DNA of 64,000 bases from Owenweeksia sp963758205 (lineage in GTDB: Bacteria > Bacteroidota > Bacteroidia > Flavobacteriales > Schleiferiaceae). Below the pieces are notes generated by a model, which saw only the letters and a program-made list of their open reading frames with translations, did no database searches and had not been told where the DNA came from. Positions 1-8,975 of this stretch are shown in pieces; the stretch's first letter is position 1, and each line of letters opens with the position of its first letter. Both the position numbers and the translations under genes were made by a program. The stretch spans positions 868,001-932,000 of the forward strand of contig CAVWUM010000001.1 of the NCBI GenBank assembly GCA_963758205.1, given 5' to 3'.

Positions 1-103
1 TCAATTCTTTTTGTGTGGTAGAGGTTTGCGCCTGTACTGCCGGTGCGGTTGCAAAAAGTGTAATAATGGCCAGGGCCAAACCCATTGTTTTGATTGCTTT
101 CAT
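1..103 (-). CDS. Secreted protein, N-terminal fragment
   Basis: Only the first 34 codons lie in the window, reading leftwards from an ATG at 103. They encode a Sec signal peptide: a Lys-containing start, a hydrophobic core (GLALAIITLF) and a likely cleavage site after AVQA, giving a mature end QTSTTQK. A cut before Gln is common in Bacteroidota exported proteins. The mature function cannot be told. The gene is divergent from dnaE. Confidence 0.7.
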   Translation of the reverse strand, partial: MKAIKTMGLALAIITLFATAPAVQAQTSTTQKEL

Positions 104-404
104 AGCTTTTTTGGTTTTATAGTTAAAATTTGGCAGAGCACCATCAAAAGTTTCAATCTGTTCCTCATTATACTCTTTAGTACTGATCAGCTTGAGTATC
201 AATTTTTAAGTGGTATAAAGGTTAGGTTATTGCAGCTCCTCATTAGCAATTCATGTTGCAGTTTCTTGTAGATATGATTCGTAAATTCTTTCTTACCTCA
301 AATTGACTTACAACTTTTCAATGGTTATCAACATAGGGATTTGAAGCGTCTGCTTTTTCTAACTTTCAACTTTGAAGTTCACAACATTAAATACCTAGCT
401 CTCA
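104..404. other. Divergent intergenic region upstream of dnaE
   Basis: About 300 bp lie between the leftward secreted-protein gene and dnaE. It is AT-rich and should hold both promoters. I see no clean TAnnTTTG box; a near match (CAACTTTG) precedes dnaE. The 86-codon frame crossing it has no coding character. Confidence 0.4.
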
Positions 405-3400
405 GTGTTTTTAATATTCGATACCGAAACAACCGGACTCCCTTTACGTGATGATGCACCCTTAACCGATTTTGAAAATTGGCCCAGGGTGGTGCAGGTT
501 GCCTGGCAACTGCATGATGAAGATGGTAGCCTGGTGGAGGTAAAGGATTTTGTTATAAAACCAGATGGGTTTGATATTCCCTTTAATGCCGCCAAAGTAC
601 ATGGCATCACCACTGAAGTTGCCGAGCATTATGGCGTGCCGCTTGAAGAGGCCATGGCAGAGTTTTCGGAAGCTGTAAAGAAGAGTAAGTATTTAGTTGG
701 CCACAACATTCAGTTTGATATTAATGCGCTGGGCTGTGAATACCTGCGCCTTGGTCAGGAGAGCCTTTTTGAAGGCATGCCCAGCATTGATACTGGCGAG
801 GAAACCCGCGATTACTGCAAGCTACCCGGTGGACGGGGCGGTGGGTTTAAAATGCCCAAACTGCAGGAACTACATAAAATTCTATTTGGAGAAAGTTTTG
901 CCGAGGCTCACAATGCCGCAGCTGATGTTGAGGCCACAAGCCGCGCTTTTTTAGAAGCCATTCGCATTGGTATTTACACCAATGAGCGGCTGGACTGGAC
1001 TCCTGAAAACAGGGAGGCGTTTAATAAGGTAAATCCAACCACCGTTCAGCCGATAGGCCTAAAGGTTGAATCATTTAAGGAGCTGGCACGCAAGCTGGCT
1101 GAAGAAAGTACTGCTAAGCGAAAAGGGGAGGAGAAGATTGAACTCAGCGAGGACACTTCATTTGTGCACCTCCATGTGCATACCCAGTTCTCTATCCTAC
1201 AGGCTACCTGCGATATACCCGGACTGGTAAACAAGGCCAAAAGCATGGGCATGCCGGCCGTGGCTATGACGGATCATGCCAACCTGTATGGGGCTTTTCA
1301 GTTTGTGCAAACTGCCTTGGCCAACGATATTAAACCCATTGTAGGCTGTGAGTTTTACGTTAACCGCGATCATAAAGACAAAACGGTAAAGGACAATGGT
1401 TACCAGGTGGTGTTTTTGGCCAAAAACAAAAATGGCTATCACAACCTGGCAAAGCTCTCTTCATGTGCCTTTGTAGATGGCTTTTATTATGTACCCCGTA
1501 TCGATAAGGAGTTATTACTTCAGTATAAAGAAGACCTGATTGTAACCACCGGAAACACCTATGGCGAAATACCCGGTTTGATTTTGAATGTGGGTGAAAA
1601 GCAAGCCGAGGAAGCCTTTGTATGGTATCACCAAAATTTTGGAGAGGATTTTTACGTAGAACTTCTGAATCATGGTTTGGAAGAGGAGAGGGTGGTAAAC
1701 GATACCCTGCTGAAATTTGCCCAGAAGTATGGTGTAAAGTACTTCGCCAGTAATGACGTGTATTACCTGGATCAGAAGGATGCCAATGCGCATGACATTT
1801 TGCTTTGCGTAAAAGAGGGTGAATTTCAGAGTACACCCAAAGGCCGTGGCCGCGGGTTCCGCTATGGTTTCCCTAATGAGGAGTTTTACTTTAAGGATGT
1901 GGATGCCATGAAGGAACTCTTTTCAGAGTATCCTGAAGCCATAGTAACTACCCTTGAAATTGCCGATAAAATTGAAAGCTATACGCTGGCGCGCGATGTG
2001 TTATTGCCGGCTTTTGATATTCCTGAAGAGTTTGTTGACCCTAAGGATAAAGAGGATGGAGGCAAGCGTGGTGAAAATGCCTACCTGCGCCACCTTACCT
2101 ATGTGGGTGCCGAAAAGCGCTATGGCGAGATTACCGATGAGATAAAGCAGCGCCTTGATTTTGAGCTGGAAACCATCGCCAATACCGGTTACCCGGGATA
2201 TTTCCTCATCGTGCAGGATTTTACCACCGAAGCCCGAAATATGGGCGTAAGTGTGGGGCCCGGCCGTGGTTCGGCTGCGGGTTCGGCAGTAGCTTATTGT
2301 ATCGGTATTACGAATGTTGATCCTATTAAATATGACCTGCTGTTTGAGCGCTTTCTTAACCCTGACCGTGTATCATTACCGGATATTGATATTGACTTTG
2401 ATGATGAGGGCCGCTCCAAAATCATTGATTGGGTAGTAAAAAAATACGGTGCCAACCAGGTAGCCCAGATTATCACCTATGGCAGTATGGCAGCCAAATC
2501 GGCCATACGCGATACGGGCAGAGTGCTGCAATTGCCGCTTTCTGAAACTGATAAAATTGCCAAGCTCGTTCCTGATACCAAGCTCTCCAAGTTATTCAGC
2601 TGGAGCGATAAAGAAATGAGCTCCAACCTTAACGGTGATTTATACCAGTTAGGGAAACAACTTCGCGACCTGGCCGAGACCAATGGCCCCGAAGCTGAGG
2701 TTGTAAACCAGGCCCGCATTCTGGAGGGATCGGTTCGAAATACGGGTATCCACGCCTGTGGGGTTATTATCACACCAGATGACATTACCAAGTTTGTGCC
2801 TGTTTCGGTGGCTAAAGATTCTGACCTGTACGTAACCCAGTTTGATAACTCGGTGGTAGAATCTGCAGGAATGCTGAAGATGGACTTTTTGGGCCTTAAA
2901 ACCCTTACCATAATTAAGGATGCCATTGCCATTATCAAGCAAAGGCATAATGTGGATATCGATCCGGATGACATTCCGCTGGACGATGAAAAGACATTTG
3001 AGCTTTACCAGCGGGGCGAAACCAACGGTACCTTTCAGTTTGAAAGTGCCGGTATGCAAAAGCACCTTAAGGCTTTAAAGCCCGATAAATTTGGTGACCT
3101 GATTGCGATGAACGCACTGTATCGCCCGGGGCCGCTGGAGTATATTCCCAACTTTATTGCCCGTAAGCATGGTCGCGAGGAGATTGCCTATGACCTGCCG
3201 GAAATGGAAGAATATCTGGCCGAAACCTACGGAATTACGGTGTACCAGGAGCAGGTGATGCTCTTGTCGCAAAGCCTGGCGGGCTTTACCAAGGGCGAGG
3301 CTGACGTTCTCCGTAAGGCGATGGGTAAAAAGCAGAAGGCGGTACTGGACAAGATGAAGCCCAAATTTATTGAGCAGGGTAGCGAGCGCGGCCACGATGC

Positions 3401-4697
3401 CACCATACTTGAAAAGGTTTGGAAAGACTGGGAGGCGTTTGCAGCTTATGCCTTCAATAAATCGCACTCTACCTGCTACTCTGTGGTGGCCTTCCATACG
3501 GGATATTTAAAGGCCAACTACCCGGAGGAATACATGGCCTCGGTGCTTACTCACAACATGAGTGACATAAAAAAGGTGACCTTTTTTATGGAGGAATGTA
3601 AGCGCATGGGCATCCCGGTATTGGGTCCGGATGTAAACGAATCGCAATTCAAATTTGCAGTAAACGCCAAAGGTGAAATACGCTTTGGCCTTGGCGGGAT
3701 GAAGGGCGTGGGCGAAAATGCTGTGATGGCGATCGTAAATGAAAGGCTGGAGAACGGCCCTTACAAAAACATATTTGACCTGCTTAAGCGCGTTGACTTG
3801 CGCGCTGTGAATAAAAAGACGCTTGAAAACCTGGCGCTGGGCGGTGCCTTTGATGGCCTGAGCAATGGTGCCCGCTCAGTATATTTTCACGCTGAGGGTG
3901 AAGAGAAGACCTTTTTGGAGATGGCTATCCGCTATGCCCAAAACTGGAAGGCGCAGGAAGAATCTTCGCAGGTAAGCCTTTTTGGCGGAAGCCAGGAGGT
4001 AGAGCTACCCGAGCCCAAAATGCCTGTGGTGCAGGAGTGGCCACGTCTTATGAAGCTGAACAAGGAAAAGGATGTAAACGGTATTTACCTGAGCAGCCAT
4101 CCGCTTGACGATTTTAAATATGAGATGAAATACCTGTGTACTCAGGAATTTGGAGCATTTGCTGATCTCACAAAAATAGGGGAGTTTACCGTGGGGGGAA
4201 TTATTACGGAGGCCCGCCATCTGATGAGCAAAAACGGCAAACCCTTTGGCTTTTTTACTATAGAGGACTATTCCGGCAACTTTGAGTTTCGCCTTTTTGG
4301 TGATGAGTATCTTAAGGTGAAGCCCTTTATGGAATCGAACATGATGGTGATGATACAGGGCTTTGTAAAACGCTATACGCCCTGGCAAGGTGCCGAAGAA
4401 CGCATAGAGGCCAAGATTAAGGATATTAAGCTTCTGCCGGATGTAATGGAGAGCGAGAGCAAGTCTGTAGGCATACAAATAGGACTGGGAGATGTAACGC
4501 CAGAACATATAGATGATCTCAATGGGATAGTTGATAGGTATAAGGGCTCTAAACGTATTAATTTAATGATCTTTGACCCTGAAAAACCGAAGGTTAATGT
4601 GCGGATGCCGCGCAGGGCCGGAGGGGTTTCTATAAGTAAGGAGTTACTGGACGAGCTATCTTCGCGGGATTATATGCAGGTGGCCCTGAATAAGTAA
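405..4697 (+). CDS. dnaE: DNA polymerase III alpha subunit with N-terminal exonuclease domain
   Basis: This is the replicative polymerase catalytic subunit (family C), 1430 residues. Residues 1-190 form a DEDDh 3'-5' exonuclease like DnaQ: FDTETTG at 5-11, GHNIQFD near 99-105 and HNAAADVE near 169-176. A PHP domain follows (HLHVH near 255, then TDHANLYG). The polymerase palm carries PDIDIDFDDEGR at about 658-669. A PGPLEY/VYQEQVM region and a C-terminal OB-fold (about 1180-1270) complete the protein. The start is a GTG at 405, chosen because the exonuclease motif begins at residue 5. An exonuclease-fused DnaE of about this length is, to my knowledge, normal in Flavobacteriia, so polymerase and proofreading activities are on one chain. 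It is followed 78 bp later by trxA. Confidence 0.95.
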   Translation: MFLIFDTETTGLPLRDDAPLTDFENWPRVVQVAWQLHDEDGSLVEVKDFVIKPDGFDIPFNAAKVHGITTEVAEHYGVPLEEAMAEFSEAVKKSKYLVGHNIQFDINALGCEYLRLGQESLFEGMPSIDTGEETRDYCKLPGGRGGGFKMPKLQELHKILFGESFAEAHNAAADVEATSRAFLEAIRIGIYTNERLDWTPENREAFNKVNPTTVQPIGLKVESFKELARKLAEESTAKRKGEEKIELSEDTSFVHLHVHTQFSILQATCDIPGLVNKAKSMGMPAVAMTDHANLYGAFQFVQTALANDIKPIVGCEFYVNRDHKDKTVKDNGYQVVFLAKNKNGYHNLAKLSSCAFVDGFYYVPRIDKELLLQYKEDLIVTTGNTYGEIPGLILNVGEKQAEEAFVWYHQNFGEDFYVELLNHGLEEERVVNDTLLKFAQKYGVKYFASNDVYYLDQKDANAHDILLCVKEGEFQSTPKGRGRGFRYGFPNEEFYFKDVDAMKELFSEYPEAIVTTLEIADKIESYTLARDVLLPAFDIPEEFVDPKDKEDGGKRGENAYLRHLTYVGAEKRYGEITDEIKQRLDFELETIANTGYPGYFLIVQDFTTEARNMGVSVGPGRGSAAGSAVAYCIGITNVDPIKYDLLFERFLNPDRVSLPDIDIDFDDEGRSKIIDWVVKKYGANQVAQIITYGSMAAKSAIRDTGRVLQLPLSETDKIAKLVPDTKLSKLFSWSDKEMSSNLNGDLYQLGKQLRDLAETNGPEAEVVNQARILEGSVRNTGIHACGVIITPDDITKFVPVSVAKDSDLYVTQFDNSVVESAGMLKMDFLGLKTLTIIKDAIAIIKQRHNVDIDPDDIPLDDEKTFELYQRGETNGTFQFESAGMQKHLKALKPDKFGDLIAMNALYRPGPLEYIPNFIARKHGREEIAYDLPEMEEYLAETYGITVYQEQVMLLSQSLAGFTKGEADVLRKAMGKKQKAVLDKMKPKFIEQGSERGHDATILEKVWKDWEAFAAYAFNKSHSTCYSVVAFHTGYLKANYPEEYMASVLTHNMSDIKKVTFFMEECKRMGIPVLGPDVNESQFKFAVNAKGEIRFGLGGMKGVGENAVMAIVNERLENGPYKNIFDLLKRVDLRAVNKKTLENLALGGAFDGLSNGARSVYFHAEGEEKTFLEMAIRYAQNWKAQEESSQVSLFGGSQEVELPEPKMPVVQEWPRLMKLNKEKDVNGIYLSSHPLDDFKYEMKYLCTQEFGAFADLTKIGEFTVGGIITEARHLMSKNGKPFGFFTIEDYSGNFEFRLFGDEYLKVKPFMESNMMVMIQGFVKRYTPWQGAEERIEAKIKDIKLLPDVMESESKSVGIQIGLGDVTPEHIDDLNGIVDRYKGSKRINLMIFDPEKPKVNVRMPRRAGGVSISKELLDELSSRDYMQVALNK

Positions 4698-4734
4698 AGT
4701 CAGTAAAATGACTGTAGCGCCTTACGGTACAAAT

Positions 4735-4742
4735 TAGTTTTG
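4735..4742 (+). promoter_or_regulatory. Candidate -7 box for trxA
   Basis: TAGTTTTG fits the Bacteroidota -7 consensus TAnnTTTG and would start transcription about 25-30 bases before the trxA ATG. No clear -33 TTG lies at the right distance, so this is a moderate call. Confidence 0.4.
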
Positions 4743-4775
4743 TAAATAATTTTTTAATCATAATAGACTATAACA

Positions 4776-5096
4776 ATGGCTTTAGAATTAACAGATGCCA
4801 ACTTCGATGAGTTAGTAATGAAATCAGATAAACCAGTATTGGTTGACTTTTGGGCTGAGTGGTGTGGACCGTGCCGTATGGTAGGACCCATTGTGGAAGA
4901 ACTTGCTACCGAGTATGAAGGTAAAGCTGTAATCGGTAAAGTAAATGTAGACAGCAACCAGGAAGTGGCCGGTAAATTCGGAATCCGTAATATCCCTACT
5001 CTATTGGTATTTAAAAATGGAGAAATTGTGGATAAGCAGGTGGGTGTAGCTCCTAAAAACGTACTGGCTGGCAAGCTGGATGCACAAATGAGCTAA
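4776..5096 (+). CDS. trxA: Thioredoxin
   Basis: Cytoplasmic disulfide reductase of 106 residues, the normal single-domain thioredoxin length. The active site WCGPC is at residues 29-33, and the cis-proline loop IPT has Pro at 74, opposite the catalytic cysteines. There is no signal peptide, so it is the cytosolic form reduced by thioredoxin reductase. It has its own probable promoter in the 78-bp gap after dnaE and a strong terminator 25 bp after its stop, so it is probably monocistronic. Confidence 0.96.
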   Translation: MALELTDANFDELVMKSDKPVLVDFWAEWCGPCRMVGPIVEELATEYEGKAVIGKVNVDSNQEVAGKFGIRNIPTLLVFKNGEIVDKQVGVAPKNVLAGKLDAQMS

Positions 5097-5121
5097 GCAC
5101 CTTTAGCTTTTAAGTATTAAT

Positions 5122-5165
5122 ACCCTTTTCGTTTTGGCTCAGCCTGAACGGGAAGGGTTTTTTAG
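5122..5165 (+). terminator. Rho-independent terminator after trxA
   Basis: A 12-bp stem (ACCCTTTTCGTT against AACGGGAAGGGT, with two G-T pairs) around an 11-base loop is followed by TTTTTT. It ends the trxA transcript and also closes the space before the opposing gene. Confidence 0.8.
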
Positions 5166-5172
5166 TTGGGGA

Positions 5173-5769
5173 TTAGCTGGAACCACGCGCCTGAAAGCGC
5201 TCGGGAGTGGGGGTGTAGAAGTATTCTATGACATTTTGTGCAATGTCGATATGATTTTGAAGTTTTTCAACATCCAGTAGCTCTCTGTGACCTTCTTCGA
5301 ATTCACCTGTTAAGGGTTCAGTATGAATTAGAAAATGGCCACTTTCCTTCAAGAGCATTTTAAAGTCAGCCCATAGCGGAGGATTATCTTCAGATATTCT
5401 TTTCAAACCTTCAATATCATAAATCACATTAAGTTTTTTTTCAAGTTCTCTCAGATCAGTATTTCCCAGGTCTCGGAAGCTCTCATAGTGTCCGTATTTA
5501 TCAAAGAAGTCTTTGAGTTTCTCCTCGTTGTACGGTAATCTTATTGTTACATTCATTCCAACTGTATGTAAAGTCCTTGCATACATCCAAAGTACATGGA
5601 GCCTTTCATTTGTAAAAGCTTCTATTGCCGCAAAAGAGTAGTTCGTCACAATAGAGGCAAGTCCAAAATACGTTTCGAGGTCTAAGTCCTGCTTCATCCG
5701 TAGATGCTTAATATGAGAAAGTCTATCCTTTGCGATAGCTAAGTATATTTTACTTAAGTGAATGTTCAT
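5173..5769 (-). CDS. Hypothetical helical protein (cassette-like patch)
   Basis: A 198-residue soluble protein without signal peptide or membrane segment. It is mostly helical and charged (for example ELEKKLNVIYDIEG), with an HFLIH stretch near residue 145. I do not recognise the family. It stands alone on the minus strand, tail to tail with trxA, and is preceded by a 160-bp hairpin-rich spacer resembling those before the next genes. A phylogenetically scattered accessory gene is likely. Confidence 0.65.
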   Translation of the reverse strand: MNIHLSKIYLAIAKDRLSHIKHLRMKQDLDLETYFGLASIVTNYSFAAIEAFTNERLHVLWMYARTLHTVGMNVTIRLPYNEEKLKDFFDKYGHYESFRDLGNTDLRELEKKLNVIYDIEGLKRISEDNPPLWADFKMLLKESGHFLIHTEPLTGEFEEGHRELLDVEKLQNHIDIAQNVIEYFYTPTPERFQARGSS

Positions 5770-5798
5770 TCTTAATTACTTCTAACGTTTCATAAATG

Positions 5799-5893
5799 GC
5801 TTCTTGGCGGTTTCGAAGCGCTTTCCTTTCCACCGAAACCAAAGCTGGCTACAGAGCGAAAACCTTGCTGGCAGCTGTTTACCCGCCATAAGC
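5799..5893. repeat. Structured spacer with nested inverted repeats
   Basis: Outer arms GCTTCTTGGCGG (5799-5810) and CCGCCATAAGC (5883-5893) pair with one bulge. Inner arms GGTTTCG (5809-5815) and CGAAACC (5834-5840) also pair. The whole could fold as a long imperfect hairpin between two unrelated single genes, reminiscent of recombination sites in gene-cassette arrays. That reading is inference. Confidence 0.5.
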
Positions 5894-5929
5894 TATATGT
5901 GTTGATGTGGGTTGTTTTTCATTTTTCTT

Positions 5930-6487
5930 TTAGTGATAACACCTCATGTATATAGATTCTATGCTGCCGTTAAAGAATACTGTGTAAAAAGAATGACTGC
6001 CGTCTGAACATATCTCTGTTCCGTAGTCTGTCGGCTGTTCCCACCAACTAACTCCTTTTCTCATTTCCTCTTTAAGTTCCCTAATATCTCGGTATAGGCC
6101 GGAAGTGTTGTAGTATTCGATACTGTCTGTTTTCAAAGTCGAAGTATTGTAAGAGTTATACGTTGAGTCATTGATTTTTAATTTAATGTAGTCCTCAGAG
6201 GTCCATAATTGAACCAAGTCGTCTGGACAATTCACGCAAATGTGGTCATGCGTTTCAATAAGGTAAATTGTGTCCTGCGGATTTACATTCAAGACGCTGT
6301 CAATAATGTTGATGTAAAATTCTCTCTGGTTCTTTTGTATCTTTCTATAACGCTCTGCGGTCTTCGCTGATTCAAAAGGTGATGTCTTCAAACTACTTTG
6401 ATGTTCGTCTACAATTTGTCTATTGAGTTCCGATGAGGTCGTACATGAAGATAATAGGATCAATATTGGAAGCAGAATTTGTCTCAT
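5930..6487 (-). CDS. Putative lipoprotein, unknown function
   Basis: I start this at the ATG at 6487, giving 185 residues beginning MRQILLPILILLSSC. This is a type II signal peptide with lipobox LSSC at residues 12-15, so the protein is probably lipidated and sent to an outer or inner membrane. A GTG 15 bases upstream would add residues that spoil the signal peptide. The mature part is hydrophilic, with many Asp/Tyr/Asn and an ICVNCP motif. No family is recognised. Hairpin spacers flank it, and an IS110 element sits just upstream. Confidence 0.65.
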   Translation of the reverse strand: MRQILLPILILLSSCTTSSELNRQIVDEHQSSLKTSPFESAKTAERYRKIQKNQREFYINIIDSVLNVNPQDTIYLIETHDHICVNCPDDLVQLWTSEDYIKLKINDSTYNSYNTSTLKTDSIEYYNTSGLYRDIRELKEEMRKGVSWWEQPTDYGTEICSDGSHSFYTVFFNGSIESIYMRCYH

Positions 6488-6510
6488 TTTTAAATAACCC
6501 ACAACGGTTT

Positions 6511-6554
6511 AGCTATGAGCAGTAGCGTCCCGAAGGGCGCTATTGCTTATAGCC
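6511..6554. repeat. Hairpin repeat at the left edge of the IS110 element
   Basis: AGCTATGAGCAGTAGCG (6511-6527) pairs with CGCTATTGCTTATAGCC (6538-6554) with about three mismatches and a short loop. Its right arm contains TGCTTATAGC, which recurs at 7770-7779 on the far side of the transposase gene. Confidence 0.55.
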
Positions 6555-7779
6555 CCTATGTAAAAGCAGTGTCCTAAGTTTAGGTAAACTTTCAAAATAC
6601 CTATACAATGCAAACTCAAGACACTGCCGTATCAAAACTATTCATTGGCATCGATATCCACAAGAAGAGCTGGCGTATACATACCGCCACCGATTTATTT
6701 ATGGGCAAAGGCCTTACCATGCCCGCTGAGCCGTTGGCTCTTAAAAAATATGTAACCACCAACTTTAAAGGCTATCAGGTGTACACGGCCTATGAGTCAG
6801 GCTGCTGTGGCTACAGTGCCCATCGAGCCTTTACCAGCTATGGCTGGAAGAGTGTAGTTTTTAACCCCTCAGACTTGGCCCGTACCGGCAAACTGCGCTA
6901 TCAAAAAACAGACGTGATGGATGCCCAACTGATCTGTAAAGAATTGCGGGATGGTAGACTCAAAGGCATTACTGTGCCTGAAGTAGAGCGAGAGCATTTA
7001 CGCTGTCTTTTCCGCAGGCGCAATGATTTGGTAAAGGACTACCGCAGGATAAAAAGCCACATCAAAAGCCAGCTGCTTTACCTGGGCATAAAGTTGCCAC
7101 AGGAGTATGACAACTCCAACTGGAGCCACGCCTTCAGAAACTGGATCCGGGATTTGACTTTTGACTACCCGACAGCCGAAGCCTCCCTGGAGAGCCGCAT
7201 GGAACACTACGACTATGTCGATAAAGAGCTACGCTACATCAGCAACGAACTGCGCAAATGGTGCCGCACCCATTATAAAAAAGATTACAGGCTGCTACGC
7301 AGCATACCAGGCATAGGCCCCATAGTGGCTTGCGGTATATTAAGCGAGCTGGGCGATTTGCGCAGGTTCAGTAACTTCAGGCAGCTGGCCGCCTATATAG
7401 GTTTAATACCCGGCATGGCCCAAAGTGGCGAGGGCAAGATACGCAGCCGTGGCCTAAACCCGCGTAGCCACCGCCTGATGCGGAGCTATTTTGTAGAAGC
7501 TACCTGGGTGGCCCTGCGCAGAGACCCTGTAATGCAGGCCTACTACCGCAGCCATGCAGGTAAAGATACCAAGGCCATACTGGTAAAGGTAGCCCGCAAG
7601 CTACTGAGCCGAACCCTGGCCGTACTCAAAACAGAAACCCCCTACCAGGTAGGAGTAATCGAATAAAAAGTTGAACAAAATATAAACCCCTTTAAGCTCT
7701 AAAAATGAACTTACAGAAAAGACCACAAAACATCACAGGTGGCCCCAAAAATATCAATCGGGGACTACATGCTTATAGC
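6545..7779 (+). mobile_element. IS110-family insertion sequence (ends approximate)
   Basis: The element is built on the transposase at 6608-7666. GCTTATAGC occurs at 6545-6553 and 7771-7779, with no obvious terminal inverted repeats. This suits the IS110 family, which recombines without target duplication in the usual sense. Each end is therefore uncertain, and the right end may extend to the inverted repeat at 7905-7962. Confidence 0.5.
6608..7666 (+). CDS. IS110-family transposase (DEDD recombinase)
   Basis: A 352-residue recombinase that moves the element. The N-terminal RuvC-like DEDD domain shows D16 (GIDIHKK), E63 (AYESGCCG), D102 and D105 (KTDVMDAQ). The C-terminal Transposase_20 domain has IPGIGPIVACGILSELGD and LAAYIGLIPGMAQSGEG, with the candidate serine at 273. 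Length and domain order are normal and the frame is intact, so the element may be active. IS110 enzymes are guided by a structured RNA from a non-coding end of the element. Here the left gap is about 55 bp while the right gap is longer. Confidence 0.93.
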   Translation: MQTQDTAVSKLFIGIDIHKKSWRIHTATDLFMGKGLTMPAEPLALKKYVTTNFKGYQVYTAYESGCCGYSAHRAFTSYGWKSVVFNPSDLARTGKLRYQKTDVMDAQLICKELRDGRLKGITVPEVEREHLRCLFRRRNDLVKDYRRIKSHIKSQLLYLGIKLPQEYDNSNWSHAFRNWIRDLTFDYPTAEASLESRMEHYDYVDKELRYISNELRKWCRTHYKKDYRLLRSIPGIGPIVACGILSELGDLRRFSNFRQLAAYIGLIPGMAQSGEGKIRSRGLNPRSHRLMRSYFVEATWVALRRDPVMQAYYRSHAGKDTKAILVKVARKLLSRTLAVLKTETPYQVGVIE

Positions 7780-8033
7780 AAGTGGCTTTTCTTCACCTTA
7801 TTAAAATCAAACCGGTGCTGGTGGCTGCGGGCATACACCAAAACGCAGACTACATATGGGATGCTGAGCAATAAGGGCAACCGCTATCGCGGGCTTTTAC
7901 AACTGTTGACAAACGGGCAAACTCTTCGAAATACCAAAGGGTGGTGAAGGGAGTTTGTCAACACTTATAAAAGTTAAAAAGAGAACTAACTATGAGGTAA
8001 AAAATCTGAAAATAGTATCTTTAATTATCTAAC
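7667..8033. other. Non-coding region right of the transposase
   Basis: No convincing gene lies here; an 80-codon frame at 7705-7947 looks random. It holds GGCCCC...GGGGAC (about 7740-7763, a small hairpin), the TGCTTATAGC copy and the long inverted repeat at 7905-7962. It may contain the element's right end and, by family analogy, a guide RNA. Confidence 0.4.
7905..7962. repeat. Inverted repeat GTTGACAAAC / GTTTGTCAAC
   Basis: Perfect 10-bp arms at 7905-7914 and 7953-7962 enclose 38 bases. It could be a structured RNA, an attenuated terminator or a recombination site. No T-run follows, so a simple terminator is unlikely. Confidence 0.5.
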
Positions 8034-8774
8034 CTAAGGTTGGTGAGACTGCTTTACATGGGAGGTTTTGTTAGCAGCTGTATTTTTTTCATTCATTAAC
8101 TCTTTTGCGGCTGTTCTTGCTTCATAAACTAGTTCTTTAGCATTGCTTTTTTTCTGTAATTCAGATTCTGAAAGTCCAATGAACTTTTTTTTGAAATGGT
8201 CAATTCTATCCTTTTCAGCATTCTTCTTCTGTTTGGCTTCATTTTGCTGCTTTTGCAATGACTTTGGTGGAAATGGAACGTATTTGTATGAATTTTTGGT
8301 TGGTTGAATTGGCGGGTTTACAATGTCTATCATCAACGAGGTGAAAAAGAATTCTTGATTGTCCAATGTTTGAATTCTAATTAGTCCATAATTGCGCCAC
8401 GGCATTGGTATGTAGTTTTGTTTCCACTCTGCATGTCGATAATCTGAATAGAAAATACGCTCTATTTCTTTTAAATCACTCCAGTCAATTTCTAATAACT
8501 TTCCCTTTTCTACAATATGAAGTTTTTCTTTTTGCCGGTCAATCTCAATAACTGTCGATTTATTAAGGAAGTAGTAAGTCGGGTGAAGTATTAATGCTGG
8601 GATAAACCAAAATAAGGTCCAAAGTATTAGCGCTATTATTAACTCAGCGTCAGGGTAAATACCTTTCCAAAACCATAGAACAGCCAAAGCCACAGGAATC
8701 ATTCCTATGTTCCATAGTCCATTGGATATGGATTTGAATTGGTGTCTTAGGTCTATTTGGTACTTCTCAGTCAT
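8034..8774 (-). CDS. Membrane protein, unknown function
   Basis: 246 residues. Two hydrophobic segments near residues 20-75 (IGMIPVALAVLWFWKG and IALILWTLFWFIPALIL) form a membrane hairpin. A PH-like/photosystem-assembly-like beta region follows (VIEIDRQKEKLHIVEKGKLLEIDWSDLKEIERI). The C-terminus from about 175 is a very charged Lys/Glu/Ala helix, probably cytoplasmic. The exact family is not recognised. It is a lone accessory gene in the cassette-like patch, preceded by a 16-bp palindrome. Confidence 0.6.
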   Translation of the reverse strand: MTEKYQIDLRHQFKSISNGLWNIGMIPVALAVLWFWKGIYPDAELIIALILWTLFWFIPALILHPTYYFLNKSTVIEIDRQKEKLHIVEKGKLLEIDWSDLKEIERIFYSDYRHAEWKQNYIPMPWRNYGLIRIQTLDNQEFFFTSLMIDIVNPPIQPTKNSYKYVPFPPKSLQKQQNEAKQKKNAEKDRIDHFKKKFIGLSESELQKKSNAKELVYEARTAAKELMNEKNTAANKTSHVKQSHQP

Positions 8775-8799
8775 TTTATATAGCTGCTAACTAACGACT

Positions 8800-8815
8800 A
8801 ACGTCTATAGACGTT
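8800..8815. repeat. Perfect 16-bp palindrome
   Basis: AACGTCTATAGACGTT lies 26 bp upstream of the gene ending at 8774. It may be an operator or part of a cassette-type spacer like the hairpins at 5799 and 6511. Confidence 0.5.
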
Positions 8816-8975
8816 ATATCTATTAATATTAATACTCTGTTTTCTTTACCAGAGTAGCGAGGTAAATCTAATCATTCTACCTTTTTGCATGCCGAAATTC
8901 TCTGGCCTTTAACCATAGCACTCTAAAATCCATTTCCGTTATTTGCGTTAGGCCTTTTATAAACTTGGTTCGTGT

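Noticed and set aside
11..271. 86-codon plus-strand frame at the window start
   Set aside because: It runs over the signal-peptide gene on the other strand and has no coding character; the minus-strand reading gives a textbook signal peptide.
7705..7947. 80-codon frame downstream of the IS110 transposase
   Set aside because: Composition looks random, it crosses hairpin-forming sequence of the element end and has no family features.
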